Positions 33,701 through 46,500 of a DNA stretch of 64,000 nucleotides are shown here, piece after piece. This stretch comes from Ascidia mentula (taxonomy: Eukaryota > Chordata > Ascidiacea > Phlebobranchia > Ascidiidae). Positions within the stretch are counted from its first letter, which is position 1. Each line of letters opens with the position of its first letter. The notes under the pieces are model-generated. The model did not search any database. It saw nothing but the letters and a program-made list of their open reading frames with translations, and was not told where the DNA came from. The DNA is taken from contig OX387199.1 of NCBI GenBank assembly GCA_947561715.1, forward strand, positions 6,143,001 through 6,207,000. Direction: 5' to 3'. A program made the translations under genes and the position numbers.

Positions 33701-35865
33701 CAAACCACTGCAAATGGACAAAACTTTACTCACGTTTCAACTACACTATAGAAACTCTTTAATGAGTCATGAACTCTGTTAAGCACTAATAGCACTAAAA
33801 TAGCCTGTCACTTACACAGTAAGTTCTGGAAAAATAGTCTTAACAGCCATTGGACATCCCTAAACAGACTCAAAGTGTACTGGAAAGACCACTCTGATAC
33901 CTGAGGTCATATATTACATACCTAGCTGAATATGCCAGAAGATTAAAACAACATGTTATTGTGGCCCTTTCAAGTCTCACAGGCCAGAAATTACATAAGC
34001 AGGTGTGTTTACACAAAACTGTTGGACATGTCACAATTCAGCAGATTACAGAGAAGCACAATGGAAGTTCTCTTATAATCAAAACACACCTGACATGTCC
34101 TATGGCCTTTGATATGTGCTCAATGTCACTGATAGCTTTTTACGCCTGACTGTACAGATTAGTACAAGAATATTGGGTGCAGAAGAAAAGTATGGCCTAC
34201 AGCAGTAGAACTGAATTTTATGAGAAGTATGTACATTTGAAAATGAAAGCCAAAGCTAAAATGCTGTTAATCATTAGTAAACGTTTCCACTGGGTTCATC
34301 ATCAGTACTACAATGAGTGCATGCAAGAAAAGCGTCGAGGTAATAAAGGACTGAGCAGGCAGAAGGGAAACAGCAGCAGTTAGTGTTCGAAACGTTTACT
34401 AATGATTAACAGCATTTTAGCTTTGGCTTTCATTTTCAAAGTTATCAACTCCAAATATTTTGCACCCAAGTATGTACATTTTTTTTATGCATTTGGATTT
34501 TCAGTGATAGTTTTGCAAAATCAAACATTTCAAAAGTGGTGCAGGGTTGTGTTTAACACAGAAGAGGGCTTACAATGGAGCTCAATGGTTTTGAACATGG
34601 AAGTTTAACAAACCAGAATTATGGTGATTTGTGAATATTTGGAAAATGTAACAGTACTTACAGTCGGCTTGGAGAGTAAACATTTCTTGACAAAGGTCTT
34701 TCTGAGATAACAACTCCAGGAGACACCTTTGTAAATATCATATAATAATAAAACATCGTACAACATAGTAAATGCATATGCATTTTTTTATGCTATTGAT
34801 TTTTGCAGGCCACTTTACAATAACTAATTATGATGCATGCTTTTATAAAAAACAAGGTTTTTTTGTTTATACCAATAAAAAGTGTTTCAACTTTTTTGTG
34901 CCTGCACCTACAGACCTTGTTAACCTACAAGTAACATTGTTGTTAGTAAATACAAAATGTAAATTGAAATAATTCACAAAGCATTTAAAAAACTGTTTTA
35001 ATACTTCATAAAACTGTGGTTGGTTGCTCCTATTTTTTGCACTTGGCTTTCGTGCAATTGAAGACAAGGTTTGGATTATCTGCTGCTTTTTCATCATCAG
35101 TTCTTCTTTGTGTCTTCTCCTTCTCTCCTCTGCCTCATCCAAAAAGTGAGCATCTTTGTGCATTCCTCGGGAAACAGCTCTTGGCTCCTCTGGATGTGGC
35201 GTCATATTTGGGTCGAGTGGTACATTGAGAATGCGGACTGATAGTCCATTCATTTTGGTTTGGTCTGCAAAATGGAACAGAGCAATATCATTGTTTATTT
35301 GCTGATAAAACCAAACTATTGCAATTTATTTGTCAAGAATATATGTTCTACTACCTTCTGTATTTGCAGCAAAATGTGATGCCATGTTTTTTGTTGCTTC
35401 AGGGGTTTTTTGTCTGTTTTCAGGTTGAACCCTCTGTGGCGATGCAGGCTAAAAATATAAGGAAGAACACTGAAAAAAACTACATTTCTTTAGGAAAAAA
35501 ATAATATTTAATTGGCTCCTGCAACAAAAACAAGCTGGTTATGATAAAAAAGGATATGATTTAGAAGAAGAGGTGACATGAACTGAAAAAATCATATTTT
35601 CACCTTTTGTGGCTGATTTGTCTGAAAAAGTGATGGTCTATGCAGATCATGATGTTCTTTAAAGGTCACTGTTCCGCTGTTGGGGTTAATAATTTGTACC
35701 TGGCAAAACAAAAAGATTGTGTCACTTTTTACATATAAAGACGCTTTTAGCTTATGTGCTATAGTCAAATTGTTAAACCTGCTTTATTTGGACGTCGTGG
35801 TACGTTGCATCTAAAATGTCATATTCCTCCCCTGCCAGTGGACGGTCGTACAACGTACCACTCAT
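30740..35865 (-). CDS. Uncharacterised 459-residue Arg/Ser-rich protein with charged helix
   Basis: Ten exons join without a phase error. From 5' to 3': 35865-35779, 35699-35604, 35448-35355, 35264-35005, 34726-34662, 33584-33395, 33114-32956, 31816-31706, 31350-31244, 30950-30740. The start codon opens exon 1 and a TGA closes exon 10. Residues about 133-156 are a highly charged probable coiled coil (EAEERRRRHKEEL). Residues 180-390 are basic, Ser/Pro/Arg-rich and probably disordered. The last 70 residues are acidic with aromatic residues. There is no signal peptide or membrane segment, so it is likely intracellular. I do not recognise the family; a cytoskeletal or ciliary scaffold would fit the composition, but that is a guess. 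The 9th acceptor (before 31350) is the weakest junction. Confidence 0.8.
34236..34440. repeat. Perfect 51-bp inverted repeat in an intron
   Basis: 34236-34286 is the exact reverse complement of 34390-34440, separated by 103 bp. It lies in the intron between exons 5 and 6 of the 459-residue gene. No transposase ORF and no clear target-site duplication are seen. Confidence 0.9.
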
Positions 35866-36995
35866 ATTACTATAATACCTCCAAACGTTTTGCCGACAAA
35901 AGCATAAAACTAACAATGGGACATGCAGTCAATTTCCAAACTACCAGGCTGGGTTGGAATTAGGGGAATCCCGGGACATAGTCTTGTTGTCAGGGCAAAA
36001 CACACAAAAATCAAATGTTTAAGTATATTTATAATGTCACAGACAGCACTACAATGCTAAATAAAAAAGGAAAGCGTGTTTACATGGAGAAAAAACAAAA
36101 TTAGTTAATTAGTTGAAAAGCAATAACCTCGAGACAGAATCAGCCATAAGTATTTTTGTAATCTCTATTACAAAATAATCCTTTGCATTACTTCAGTTAC
36201 ATTGTCCTTCGCTGTCTGCAAATATGTGCATTTCTTAAACAGGAGTTTTTTCACCGCGGTACAACGAGTTGCAACGTTTCTCTACCAACGTTTTGACAGC
36301 AGTGGCATTCTCCCATCCTGGTTTCTTTTTGCCCTTTGTGTTGCCCCTGGATGTCGTTTTTATAATTCTCGGCGAAATCGTTTTCGAGCAAAATAAATTG
36401 AAAATGTCTCAAATTTTTGCTGGCATTTTGGTCATTTGACAGAAATTTTGTTGTGAAAAAAAACCCAGCTCCCATCGTGTGACCGTGGTGAAAAAAACGC
36501 ATTTAACCTAATGAAATTTTGCGTTCTTGCAATATACAAACTGTATTTAATACAAACTCTTTAATGGCAGTTTCGTTGTACAACCACTAAGACAAAGCAG
36601 GTAAAACAGACGAAAGAATAATTGCAAAAATGAGATGAACGTGAAAAATAGACAAAAAACCAACACAACGCTTCACCAAAACATTGCAAGAGATATATAA
36701 CTTCAAGGTGATACATTTGTACAGCAGGAAGTTAGACACGAAGCAAACTGGCAGACCAACAACGCCCAGTACTTTCATGGCTATGTCCAGTAACATGGAC
36801 ACAAAATCGCAATGTGGGTACTCTACTGGTGACATCATGAAACTAATACAGTTATTATTTATAGCAAGATTATTGTGAATAAGAAAACACACTTATATCC
36901 GCCAACCAAAAGACTGTAAACCAACAAATTCAACATGAGGTTGCAATTTAAAAAACACCTTGTTTTGCATTTTCTGTAACAGCGCTTAGGTTGTG
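35866..36995. other. Spacer between the 459-residue gene and KMT5A; nothing recognised
   Basis: This 1.1-kb stretch lies between two minus-strand genes. It contains the KMT5A 3' UTR and presumably the promoter of the 459-residue gene. No coding exon or repeat stands out. Confidence 0.5.
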
Positions 36996-38398
36996 TCAGG
37001 TTTTCAGCCACGGATGAACTTCAAGTGCAGATTTGTTACGGTCTCCATAATCATATGTCAATTCCTCACCAGTTTCGATGTCCCTTTTAGCAACAATGAC
37101 AAGTCTAGGAATGATTTTTTTGCAGTCGTCTCCTTGTACCCATATGAGGCGCGTCAAACAGTTAGGATTTCTTCGGCTGTGATTGAGAAGACGACCAAGA
37201 CGGCCACTCTCTGCGGTGGCGTCAATGCTGCAAAATTTACATTTACAATATAGCAATTTTTAACCTTCCTTTACTAGTAATTTGCGAAAACACTGTTATC
37301 AAAACTGTACACAACCAGAACCCAAAATTTTAAAATTATTTTGTAAACAACAACATCTTCAGTCAAACATACCAGAAATTCTGTCCTTTTGCATTGAAAT
37401 AATACATGTAACATCCAATTGTGGGGTCTTGTGTATATGCTTGCTCACGCTCCCGAGCTTTGGGCCAAGATATTAAATCGCCAGCATATTCCACAACAAA
37501 CTCACCCTTCACAAAAGGCCTGTAAAATTTGGTAAAGTTATTCGCACAGTTGAAGAGAAAAACATATTTTTGGGCACCTTGTTGACACAACTCCGCGACC
37601 TTTTTCTGGAAACTCCACCACATTCATTCCGTCCTCACATTTAGAAATAACAGCTTTGACAATTTCATCTTCCTGTTCTTTCTAAATCGAAAAAATTAAA
37701 GTGCTTACATATTATAAGGCTCAATATCAATAGCCAGACTATTAACATGACTAATTGCTATATCCACCTTTATTAATGAGTTTGTTTTTCTTGAACTTCT
37801 TCGCACAGGATAAAAGTCTGTTAATCTATGACTTTGTGCAACACTTGGCTTTACTTGTCTGTCAAACAAGAGAGTCATTAGTATATACCATTTATTCCAA
37901 TAAAAGCAATATTTCGTACTTTTTACCTCACTCAAAAACCCTTATCCGACACTATTTGCAAAATGATTCTTACACATACTTGATATATTTGGATGTCTTT
38001 CCTCTTGTAGCATTTCGTTTTCCTTTGGTTTTAGGAGTGGTTGGAAAAGGTCCATTTGTTTCATTATTTACCAATGACCCATCATCAGATTGTTCACTTT
38101 TTACTTGTGTACGATCAACAAAGGGTGACATTTTTAAGAACCCAATGTCTGTTGGTGATGGTACCATTTTAGCAGCTGAAAGTACCTTTTCTGTCCTACA
38201 ATCATCTTTGCGCAAAGCTTGTTCTTTTGGACTGACTTCTTCTACTATGAGTTTGCTCTTGCGGTGAGGGGAACAAAATTCAGTGATCTCTTTCTGTTTG
38301 TGACTTGGCGACTGTGTAGTAGAATTTGTGGACTTTGACTTGGGTTTTCCTTTTTTACCTCTTTTTGTAGTTTTACTTGGAAGCTCCGCGGAATTCAT
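36996..38398 (-). CDS. KMT5A: Histone H4 lysine-20 monomethyltransferase (PR-Set7/SETD8)
   Basis: Five exons, 330 residues. From 5' to 3': 38398-37980, 37858-37768, 37681-37578, 37519-37373, 37227-36996. The C-terminal SET domain (about residues 195-330) shows GRGVV, a GCYMYYF segment, RLLNHSRRNPNC with the AdoMet-contacting NHS (269-271), and YDYGD (312-316) with the catalytic-site tyrosine. The family puts one methyl group on H4K20 in chromatin, with roles in mitosis and genome stability. Residues 148-164 (QSH RLTDFYPVRRSSRK) match the specialised PIP degron through which SETD8 is destroyed by CRL4-Cdt2 on PCNA. The N-terminal 140 residues are basic and disordered. Length is typical of the family. 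No post-SET domain is present, also typical. Confidence 0.96.
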
Positions 38399-38651
38399 GG
38401 TTACAGCTAAATTACAAAAAAAAACATAGTACTAACACATGCACTAATAAAATTTCATGACATCAATCATCAAACACGTACCCGTTTTACTTTGCCAACA
38501 AATAAGCTGGCCTCCACATCAAGAATTAAAACCTTAAACCACCAGCAAGTCGTTCAACAAACGCGGTTTGCTGCAAACAAGCATTAACGATAGTTAATAT
38601 TAAATAACCAACCAACAATCAAAACAAATAACTTGAGCTTTGTGGAAGCAT

Positions 38652-38942
38652 TTAAACTTTATTGAGAATGGCTGTAACGAAACCACTCAGACGTGACGCG
38701 CTAGCAGAAATCATATTTATAAATGAGCCTGTTGCGATGTAAATTAAACAACACCTCATCTGGTTTGTCTTAAAAACTAACTTATTTTCTGCATACAAAG
38801 TCCTCCAACGAAGGCAAAGAAGACATGTGTATCTTTTAGTGCTTGCAAGGTCACTGTCACACACACCTACGAAGCAAGTCGAACAATTTCCACAGTCCAC
38901 TACTGTCCATTTAGGAAACAAACGCCTTGCATTAGTTTATGG
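38652..38942 (-). other. Short Cys-rich ORF with overlapping poly(A) signal, uncertain
   Basis: An open frame of about 96 codons, with a CxxCxxC-like start (CGNCSTC), ends in a TAA that directly follows a minus-strand AATAAA (38658-38663 as TTTATT). It may be the last exon of a small gene or chance. No convincing upstream exon was found. Confidence 0.25.
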
Positions 38943-39554
38943 CTGATTCATGTACCTTTGGATTGCACAATTTTACGCATGGCTTTGGAATTCGGCAATG
39001 GCTTTGGAATTCGGTCCACTTTTTGCTTGTATTTTGTCGTGTGCATTCTTATGTGTTTTTCCAGTCAATCCTCTCAGAAATTTTCGTATCGTTTTCGTAT
39101 CTTTAATTGTGCACTGTAGCAACACGCATGTTTCCCTGGACTAGTTCTGACCACCACGCATGATTCCTGATCGGAAACTCTGAAACGCTAGACGGAAATG
39201 ATGCAGGCTGACCAGCTGCGAATAGGTTGCCGACAGCACCCATTTTTCGCCGAACAAGTGTAACTTATATCGGGTCCGGTAATAGGCCCAATAATGGACG
39301 GGGAGGAAAGGAAATTAATGTAAAAAGGTTATGTTACTGGAGCCGAAACGTCCGCTGAGTTGCAAAATATATCCAATGCCTGTGTGCGTCAATCAAATCC
39401 TGTTTACCCATGCAAACTATGAAGTCCCAGTCAATGTTACAGCGTATATTGCTTCCTCTGTTCTCGGTTGCCTATGTTTACAGTCTGGTCATTTGATTCG
39501 ATTGTATTCCATACCACGATATTCGATGAAATGCAAACTCAGTAACGCATAAAT

Positions 39555-39632
39555 TCATCACAGCCTCAGCAACAAAATCTAAATCTTGGGTCAAAATTTG
39601 ACGCATTTTTTCACATTCACTATAACTTGGCA
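39555..39632 (-). pseudogene. Relic of the N-terminal methyltransferase segment
   Basis: The bases match 41141-41216 of the neighbouring methyltransferase gene with scattered substitutions and small indels. It is a short decayed copy; nothing else of a second gene was found nearby. Confidence 0.65.
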
Positions 39633-40202
39633 ACCAGTCTCAAAAGTTTCAGACAATTCCCACTATATTAACTGTTTTACGAAGTTAGTGTCTCCATTTT
39701 CCATATATGCGTGTGTTTTTATTTCTCATCATTCATGAGCAATAACTTTTGACACGACAAACAGGTGACATGAAAAAAATGTCGCAGAACGTCAGCATAT
39801 TACGATAATATCAGTTGAGAACAAACTGCAAAAATAATGCTAATTCAACCACATTTTGTTTATGGTTTCTTTTTAGGTTACACGACAAATGTTTTCGCAA
39901 CTAATGGAGCATGTCACGAATTCAAACCAATGTTAACAGTTATCTCATCAAAAAATTCACACGCAACTACGTGGCAGAAAAAAAAACGATATTGGTTTTC
40001 AGCTTGTCAATAGTGTTCAATATCAACACTTTATGTTCCTTAATTATTATGTTCTTAGAAGATGTAAACATGTTCAACACAGGTCAATTTTACACTGAAG
40101 TCATATACCGATATCTAACAAAAGTTTGGGATGCGTCGAACGATGTATGTAAATTAATACGATCGATGATGTATTGTATCCAGCTAATTTCTGAGTATAT
40201 AA

Positions 40203-40208
40203 TTTATT
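40203..40208 (-). terminator. Poly(A) signal of the methyltransferase gene
   Basis: AATAAA on the minus strand about 155 bases after the stop codon at 40362. Confidence 0.45.
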
Positions 40209-40361
40209 CCCAACAGTACATAAAAGACTAAATACAAACGATTAATAGCATTAAGCGGAAACCGCTTTGCAATGTGTGATATACTACCTTTAACTGCTTT
40301 CATAATAAATCAGTTTGGTCAGGTGTTTTTGAACATTTTCACACCTGCAATTTTCCTATAT

Positions 40362-41231
40362 CTACTCCAAATCCGTCGCCAGCACAGCGTACACGTCAAA
40401 CTGAACTTTCATCTGAACAAATTCGTCCGCCATGTTTTCCATTCCCCACTCTCGCTTAATGAAGCTTCTGAGAAAATTTGCACGATCACACTTTTCCAAA
40501 TCCTGGCCATTCACCACTTTCTTCATTGCATCCATGTATTCATGGTAAGCGGCCAAGGATCGAAAGTATCCCAAAAATTCATTGAGATTCCAGTGGTATT
40601 CCATAAGTAGACCTTCAGTAACCCAAACCTTTTTCTTTGCCGGCAAACTGTCGTATATATTTTTAAACTTTGCATTCCAGTGTGAGTTTGAATTTGGATC
40701 ATTGCAAACTTGTTCATAGTCATTTAAAAGTTTCGTCGGCTTCGCAGATAACTGCTTGGCAAATGCTTCATCATCAACTCCTAATGGAATAATAGTAGGT
40801 GAGTTGTAACCCAGCAAAGCCAAACTTCCATCAGTTTTCAATACACGCTTTGCCTCTTTGAAAAATTTGGGCAAATCGAAGCGATTGCAAGCGACGGCAC
40901 TGACCAAAAGATCAACTGAATCGCTCTTTACAGGTATATCTTCGGCTGTGCCAACTTCGTACTTAATATGGTCGTGAGTGTTGATAATACGAGCCTGATT
41001 TATTTGATTTGGGCTGACATCGACTCCAATGATGCTAGAAAACCACTTGTGAAAGGGTTTTGTTGCTTGGCCGCTTCCACATCCAACGTCCACCATTACT
41101 TGCAGCGCTTTATCAGTTGATTTGTTTTCGTTGTGAAATTTCATAACTGCCTCAGCAACAAAATCATGAAACTTGGGTCGAAATTCGACGTATTTTTGTG
41201 TTATTTCGTCACTTTCGTAAACTCTAATCAT
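40362..41231 (-). CDS. Class I SAM-dependent methyltransferase, single exon
   Basis: An intact intronless ORF of 289 residues from the ATG at 41231; the frame stays open upstream to an ATG at 41294 (310 residues). I prefer 41231 because the methyltransferase homology begins there and a CTCAG acceptor lies just upstream, which suggests a 5' UTR intron. Motif I is VDVGCGSGQ, followed by an acidic loop (GVDVSP), the motif-III region AEDIPVKSDSVDLL and a post-motif strand LALLGY. This is the UbiE/type-11 methyltransferase fold. The family includes small-molecule methyltransferases related to trans-aconitate methyltransferase; the substrate cannot be told from sequence. No signal peptide or membrane segment, so cytosolic. 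A decayed partial copy lies 0.7 kb downstream. Confidence 0.9.
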   Translation of the reverse strand: MIRVYESDEITQKYVEFRPKFHDFVAEAVMKFHNENKSTDKALQVMVDVGCGSGQATKPFHKWFSSIIGVDVSPNQINQARIINTHDHIKYEVGTAEDIPVKSDSVDLLVSAVACNRFDLPKFFKEAKRVLKTDGSLALLGYNSPTIIPLGVDDEAFAKQLSAKPTKLLNDYEQVCNDPNSNSHWNAKFKNIYDSLPAKKKVWVTEGLLMEYHWNLNEFLGYFRSLAAYHEYMDAMKKVVNGQDLEKCDRANFLRSFIKREWGMENMADEFVQMKVQFDVYAVLATDLE

Positions 41232-41294
41232 CGTTGTTTTAATTAAGTCTGAGAGATACCTGGAAATTCTTCTAAACAAAAACAAAAATTGCAA

Positions 41295-43149
41295 AAATAT
41301 TGCATACAGGTGTTCAAGAATATTTACACTGTGTAGATGATTCTGCAGTTACGAATCTACAAATACCCTTATAGGAATAATTGCATGTGGTAGTAACATA
41401 TAATTTTTCTGCTATCTCTTCTTACTTTAGTCTGGTATTGTATTATCTAATATTCCAGTTAAGCGCGACGTTGTAGGAATTATGTTATGTTTACTCGGTA
41501 ATAACACAAAACCTAACTATGACTCACAAAAGACTCCAACACTTACAAGTCAAAAACTGTCTGGCTTTGCAGCCCAAGCAGTCGATTATATAGACTCATT
41601 TTAAGGTGAGTTGACCAGGTAAAAATATCATAAAATAAACGTAGATAACAAAAAATCATAAGGTTTAGGTCAGCGGAAAATTCCGGCCGTGCGAAGCTGA
41701 CCGAGATTTATTTCACACGCGTGCGTTAGCGGGCTTGTCAGGTTAATATCGCACGAGTATCGCGAAGAGTCGAATGACGTGCGGTAATGAATGGATGTTG
41801 GTTAAACAATTAAAACCGATAAAAATACATTACAATTGACTACAACGTTACCGACTAGATTTGCGCAGTTGTGACATCTAATCATCGTGTACTTCGGCGG
41901 CTGGGCAATATTACATATATTTATACATTTAGAAAATCAATATTTCTGCGCTTAGTTTATAACAACCAACGTAGCGGACAGCTCTGTTGATATTTTGATA
42001 GCTCAGCTGACAAAAAAAGAAAAATTTGATGTGATCGACGAACTCATCTGCCAAATGACTACGTGGGATATAAGCTGTATTGGTCGATAAGTGTTGGTAT
42101 CCTTCCCTGCTTCCCACAATAACGTGCTTACAAAATTTTATTTCTTCTTACGCGGTCAATATTTTTGTTTTCTGTACGACTACATCAGTTACAGCGAATA
42201 GTGTATTTCTGCAATATAATTTCCCCGGACGAACGTGCTGTTCTATGAAATTCCTGTTGCTGCCAGGCATATTGCAATAAAAATGTACTGCTCTTCTGGC
42301 ATATGCCGTACATTTTTAAGTGCTGTTCTATACCTAAAACTTTAACACTATAAACAATGCAGCGTACCAATTGTTTCCCGGTCGGCTTGCTGCTGTGCTG
42401 GAGCTACGCCTGCTTGCTTGTTTTTCCTGCAGACTACTGAATTTAAAACTCCGTGATCAGACTTATTTATTAATTAAAAGACACGTTTGCAATATCAGGT
42501 GGCGTAAAGTTTAATTTGTTCCAAGCGCGTTAGTGACTGAGCGAGTAACTTCTTGCACGTGCCAGTTGCTTGTTAAGTGACCAAGACTATATTGGGTGGC
42601 AGAGTTAATGACAGACAATAACAGCGAATAATGACAACTAATTGACAGTAAAGTGCGAACGGGTATTTAACAAGTTGCAATGAAAAAAAGGTCTGTCTTC
42701 GAGCCAGAAGCAACAAGTAAATGTTATCATTTGAAAAAGCGCTTACGTAGGGTTACAACATACAAAACGCAATAAATTTTACAAGACTTGTCGGCAAATG
42801 TGAAGATTAATTCGTTTTGCAATGCTGAAACCTTCACTGGGGGTGCGTACAACAATTCCTACAGACTAAAGTGCACAGCAAAATTGCGGAACTCAACACT
42901 GCGAACAACATCAACAGTGATAACGGACAGAACGAACAATTACCTTTGATGGCTGCAGCTTTGTTTACGAAACCTCGATTGAAAAATACTCATTAGTCGA
43001 ATCATTACCAAGAACCAAAGGAATGCATCAACGACAACAGAAAAACGTATTTACAAACTTATTTAATAAAATGTGTTTCATCATGGTAACTAAGCTACGC
43101 GATATAAAAGCATAAAATCCACACAGGCATGAACGCAGTTTCATTACTT
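41295..43149. other. Spacer between methyltransferase and receptor-like gene; nothing recognised
   Basis: AT-rich sequence without a supported exon, RNA gene or repeat. It should hold the methyltransferase promoter on one side. Confidence 0.5.
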
Positions 43150-43459
43150 TTAATATCTACTGCATAGGCAATCAAACATGCATCCTGGGTAGTGCAGTTG
43201 TAAGGCAAGAATTTGGGCAGACCTGAAATCGACCGTTTCTGAATTTTTACGTAGAAAAATGTCATCAGGTTGAAATTTTGGTAAATTTACTGTAGAACGA
43301 CCAAAATCATTTCTTGGTGCGAAATTCCTTACCCCAAAAAATTGTTTTCTTTTCACAGCAAATATGGGAGGAACGTTTTGACAAACAACATTTTTCTGTT
43401 TGGGGGTGAAGTTATCAGTATGTAGAGGTTTTTGTTTGACCAAACGTTGATCTGGAATT
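43150..43459 (-). other. Open exon-like frame, possible alternative last exon of the kinase-less receptor
   Basis: After an AG acceptor at 43460-43461 (minus strand) the frame stays open for about 102 codons to a TAA. Its entry phase equals that of the usual last exon (after 43834), so splicing here would replace the hydrophobic tail with a soluble, basic one. Without transcript data it may be chance. Confidence 0.3.
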
Positions 43460-43550
43460 CTGATTTAAACTCTTGCGAGAACTTTGATATTGAAAGAATT
43501 TCAGTTACAAGTTAGCGAAAAATTAGGAAAAAAGTGATACAAATTATTGT

Positions 43551-46500
43551 TTAAAAATCCAACAGAATGAAAACGAGAAACGACTGAAGGAAAACCGCAA
43601 TCATAAATGGAGTCGTCCTTGTTCCTGCGCTGCATCCAGTTCCGCCGACGATTCTGCAGTGAATTGTTTAACAGATTTTGTCAAAATATCACGGTTAACA
43701 CACAGTATCGAAAACCCCAATGCTTTTAGATTTTTTTTATGGGCACTGAATAAGATCCAACAGTGATGTACAGTAAAGGCAAAAATGTTAATCAGCTTTA
43801 TTTAACAAAATTCAAGCATATAGGCGTACTTACCCGTCTCCCCGGCGTGTTGAAGGACACACACAGAGATCTCCCATGCAGGTAGCTTCAGACACACAGT
43901 TTAGGTTGCAAGTAGGAATGTTGGTGGATATTTTAGTTGTGGAAGGTGCTGATAAAATTCGGATTAAATTTTAAAGGAACCTGTTGCGCAAGTTAAAAAA
44001 AAAATAGTTTTTGCGCTTGTATTATAATATCATGCTACCCGCAGTCTTATCTTATGATTGTGATTGACGCTTTATAGCAGAACAAAATTTCGTACAGACC
44101 GTTCGTTTTATTACATTTAGGTTTCCGCCAGACGATGCAAAAGCGCAAATTATATTTCGAAATGATTTGTACGAGATCAAAATGTCTAAGGATAACATAA
44201 AATAGGTCCAAATAAAGCTACCTGTTGTAGAAATTTCTTGAGTAGTTGTCGTAATTCGCCTACAGTAGTATTGCGTTCCGTTCTCAAAACATTGAGATGA
44301 ATTGTCGCAAGCGTTGAACACGGGGTTGCACAATGATGTGTCTGCAGAATTTAAATATTTTTACCAACAGGTTATCACAGTACAAAAATATGAGAAGGGA
44401 AGCAAAGCCACAATAAATCTATTCGAAACTCTACTAATTGGCTGAAACATTTCCAACCCCTGTATCCGAACCTACTCTGATAGTAAACGATTCCTCTTTC
44501 TTCGCAGTTGCCATTGGCGCAGTATCTAGATGTTGTGGGTCGGTCATATATAGGACGTATGCTGTACGAGTAGTTGTATCCTGGCAAAAGACCGGGAATC
44601 ACGACTTTCTGTCCATAGGTCGTGTTGTAACAGGGGATCATTAACTCCGTAGGTACTTCGGGATTTTCGACCACCTTCACGCCCTACAAACGGTAAAGAT
44701 TTAAATAAAGGCCGCTCAAAGATGCACCGCGCGGTTCGAGATATAAAGCCCTAAAAAATATAGATGTACTTCATTCATATGAACATCTATTTCCATGATT
44801 AAAGTCTATTAGCTTTTATGTAAGAAAAATATATTTGGCTAAAAAGCATCGTCAGGGTCTTATTCAAACAGAAATAGAATACTTATGTACATGTAAAAGA
44901 ATGGGGTCTTTGCAACACTAAAACGGTTGCATGAAATTTGGAAAAAAATTTGGGTGTGATTATTGTCAATGAAGATATGTAACTCGGCCCATGAAGTGAA
45001 CCAACTTTATCCAATCATTTATTCAAAACGCATGGTAAGTTATCCTGCAACGAGTGAATTATCAATCATGCAAAACAAAAATGCCTACGATAAACGGTAT
45101 CGTCTGAATTTGGTTGACGATTCGGATTCTGAATAACAAAATCTCTAGGTTCTCTTGTAGCCCTGGCGGCAACCACGAGATCGTCAGCGTCAGCGTAGCA
45201 GATGTAAGATTGACGGACGTCATTTCGCGAACGTTGAGCGGTCGAAGGTGAGTTACGTTTATTTCTACAAACAGGAATTTATAAAGTAGAGATTTAGAAT
45301 CAACCTTTTCTTTCTTTTCATACCGAAAAATTTTTACTGAAACATAAAAATTGTTCGTAACGTTGTATTTAATCAAAGAATTTTCACCAACGATAAAGTC
45401 GAATGCTATATAAGTTAATGAAAGTTTTCTTAACTTTTTAATATCCTACAGCTGAACATTCACATTCGAGTATTTTCCAGTACTAAACGAAGCATGTTAT
45501 ATATACTACTAGATAATGGCGACCGTCACGTTGCATGTGAGGCCTACATCGATATTATGTTTCAATGTTAGTAAACAACTAAACAATACCGCAGCACGAA
45601 GCTACTGCTTGCAGTAAAGTTTGGTTGTTGTATGATGATATGAGAGACGGACAGTCGAGATTGCTTGTATTCCTCGCTATCACGGCGCTTCTTGGGGCTA
45701 TGAATTCTCTGAAACAAAACGGTACGTTACAGTGTGTACACTTGTCTGCATCTCTCGTTGAATAATATGGTTCTTTTTTGCACATACAAGATATTTGGAC
45801 CCATATGCAAAAGTCTAAAAAATGCCAAATTAATCAAAGTTAATTCACATGCACCAATAAAATGTTCAAGGTTATCGTGTCGGGCGCCCATGTGGCTGTG
45901 ATCACCTTACGCAGAATCAAGCTCTGTCGTGGGATAGCAGTCTGCCGCACAGGGAGGTGATTGCAACAGGCTGGATGGGACGTTACGTGGCCACCCAGCC
46001 GTACTGGCCAAAGCAATAAGGGAGATGACACAGAATATTGGTGCATTGGAACGTTACCAAAAAAATGTACATACATCATGAAAGTAAAGCCTACCTGAAG
46101 TAAGCATGTAGGTCAGCCTGGTAAGATTCGTGAAACTTTGCGTTGAACGTCGCCCATCTTATGTTCTGCATGAGAAGATTGAATGTCATGCTATCGCAAC
46201 ACACAGTCTTGGCAGCAAAACTGTTCATTTAAATTAAAAATTCCGACTCTTTAACGTCACTGGCAGTTTTTTTTTTTGTTTTTTTACACCTCTTGTTGGT
46301 TCCACACCGATATGTTCTGTGCGTTACCTTATTTAAAGAAACAAAACCCTCAGTGAGTTTGGCTAATGTCCCTTTACAGGTTTGCGCCATAATGTTCTGA
46401 TAGGTAGAACACGTTGCGTTGCAAATACACGATGTGTTGTCAGAAGAATGTTGCCCAGCACACTCCGGTGAAGAGTTGTTGATATTTTGACATTCGGGAT

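Noticed and set aside
36251..36502. Open frames on both strands upstream of the 459-residue gene
   Set aside because: No splice-consistent partners, no domain likeness and ordinary length for AT-rich spacer.
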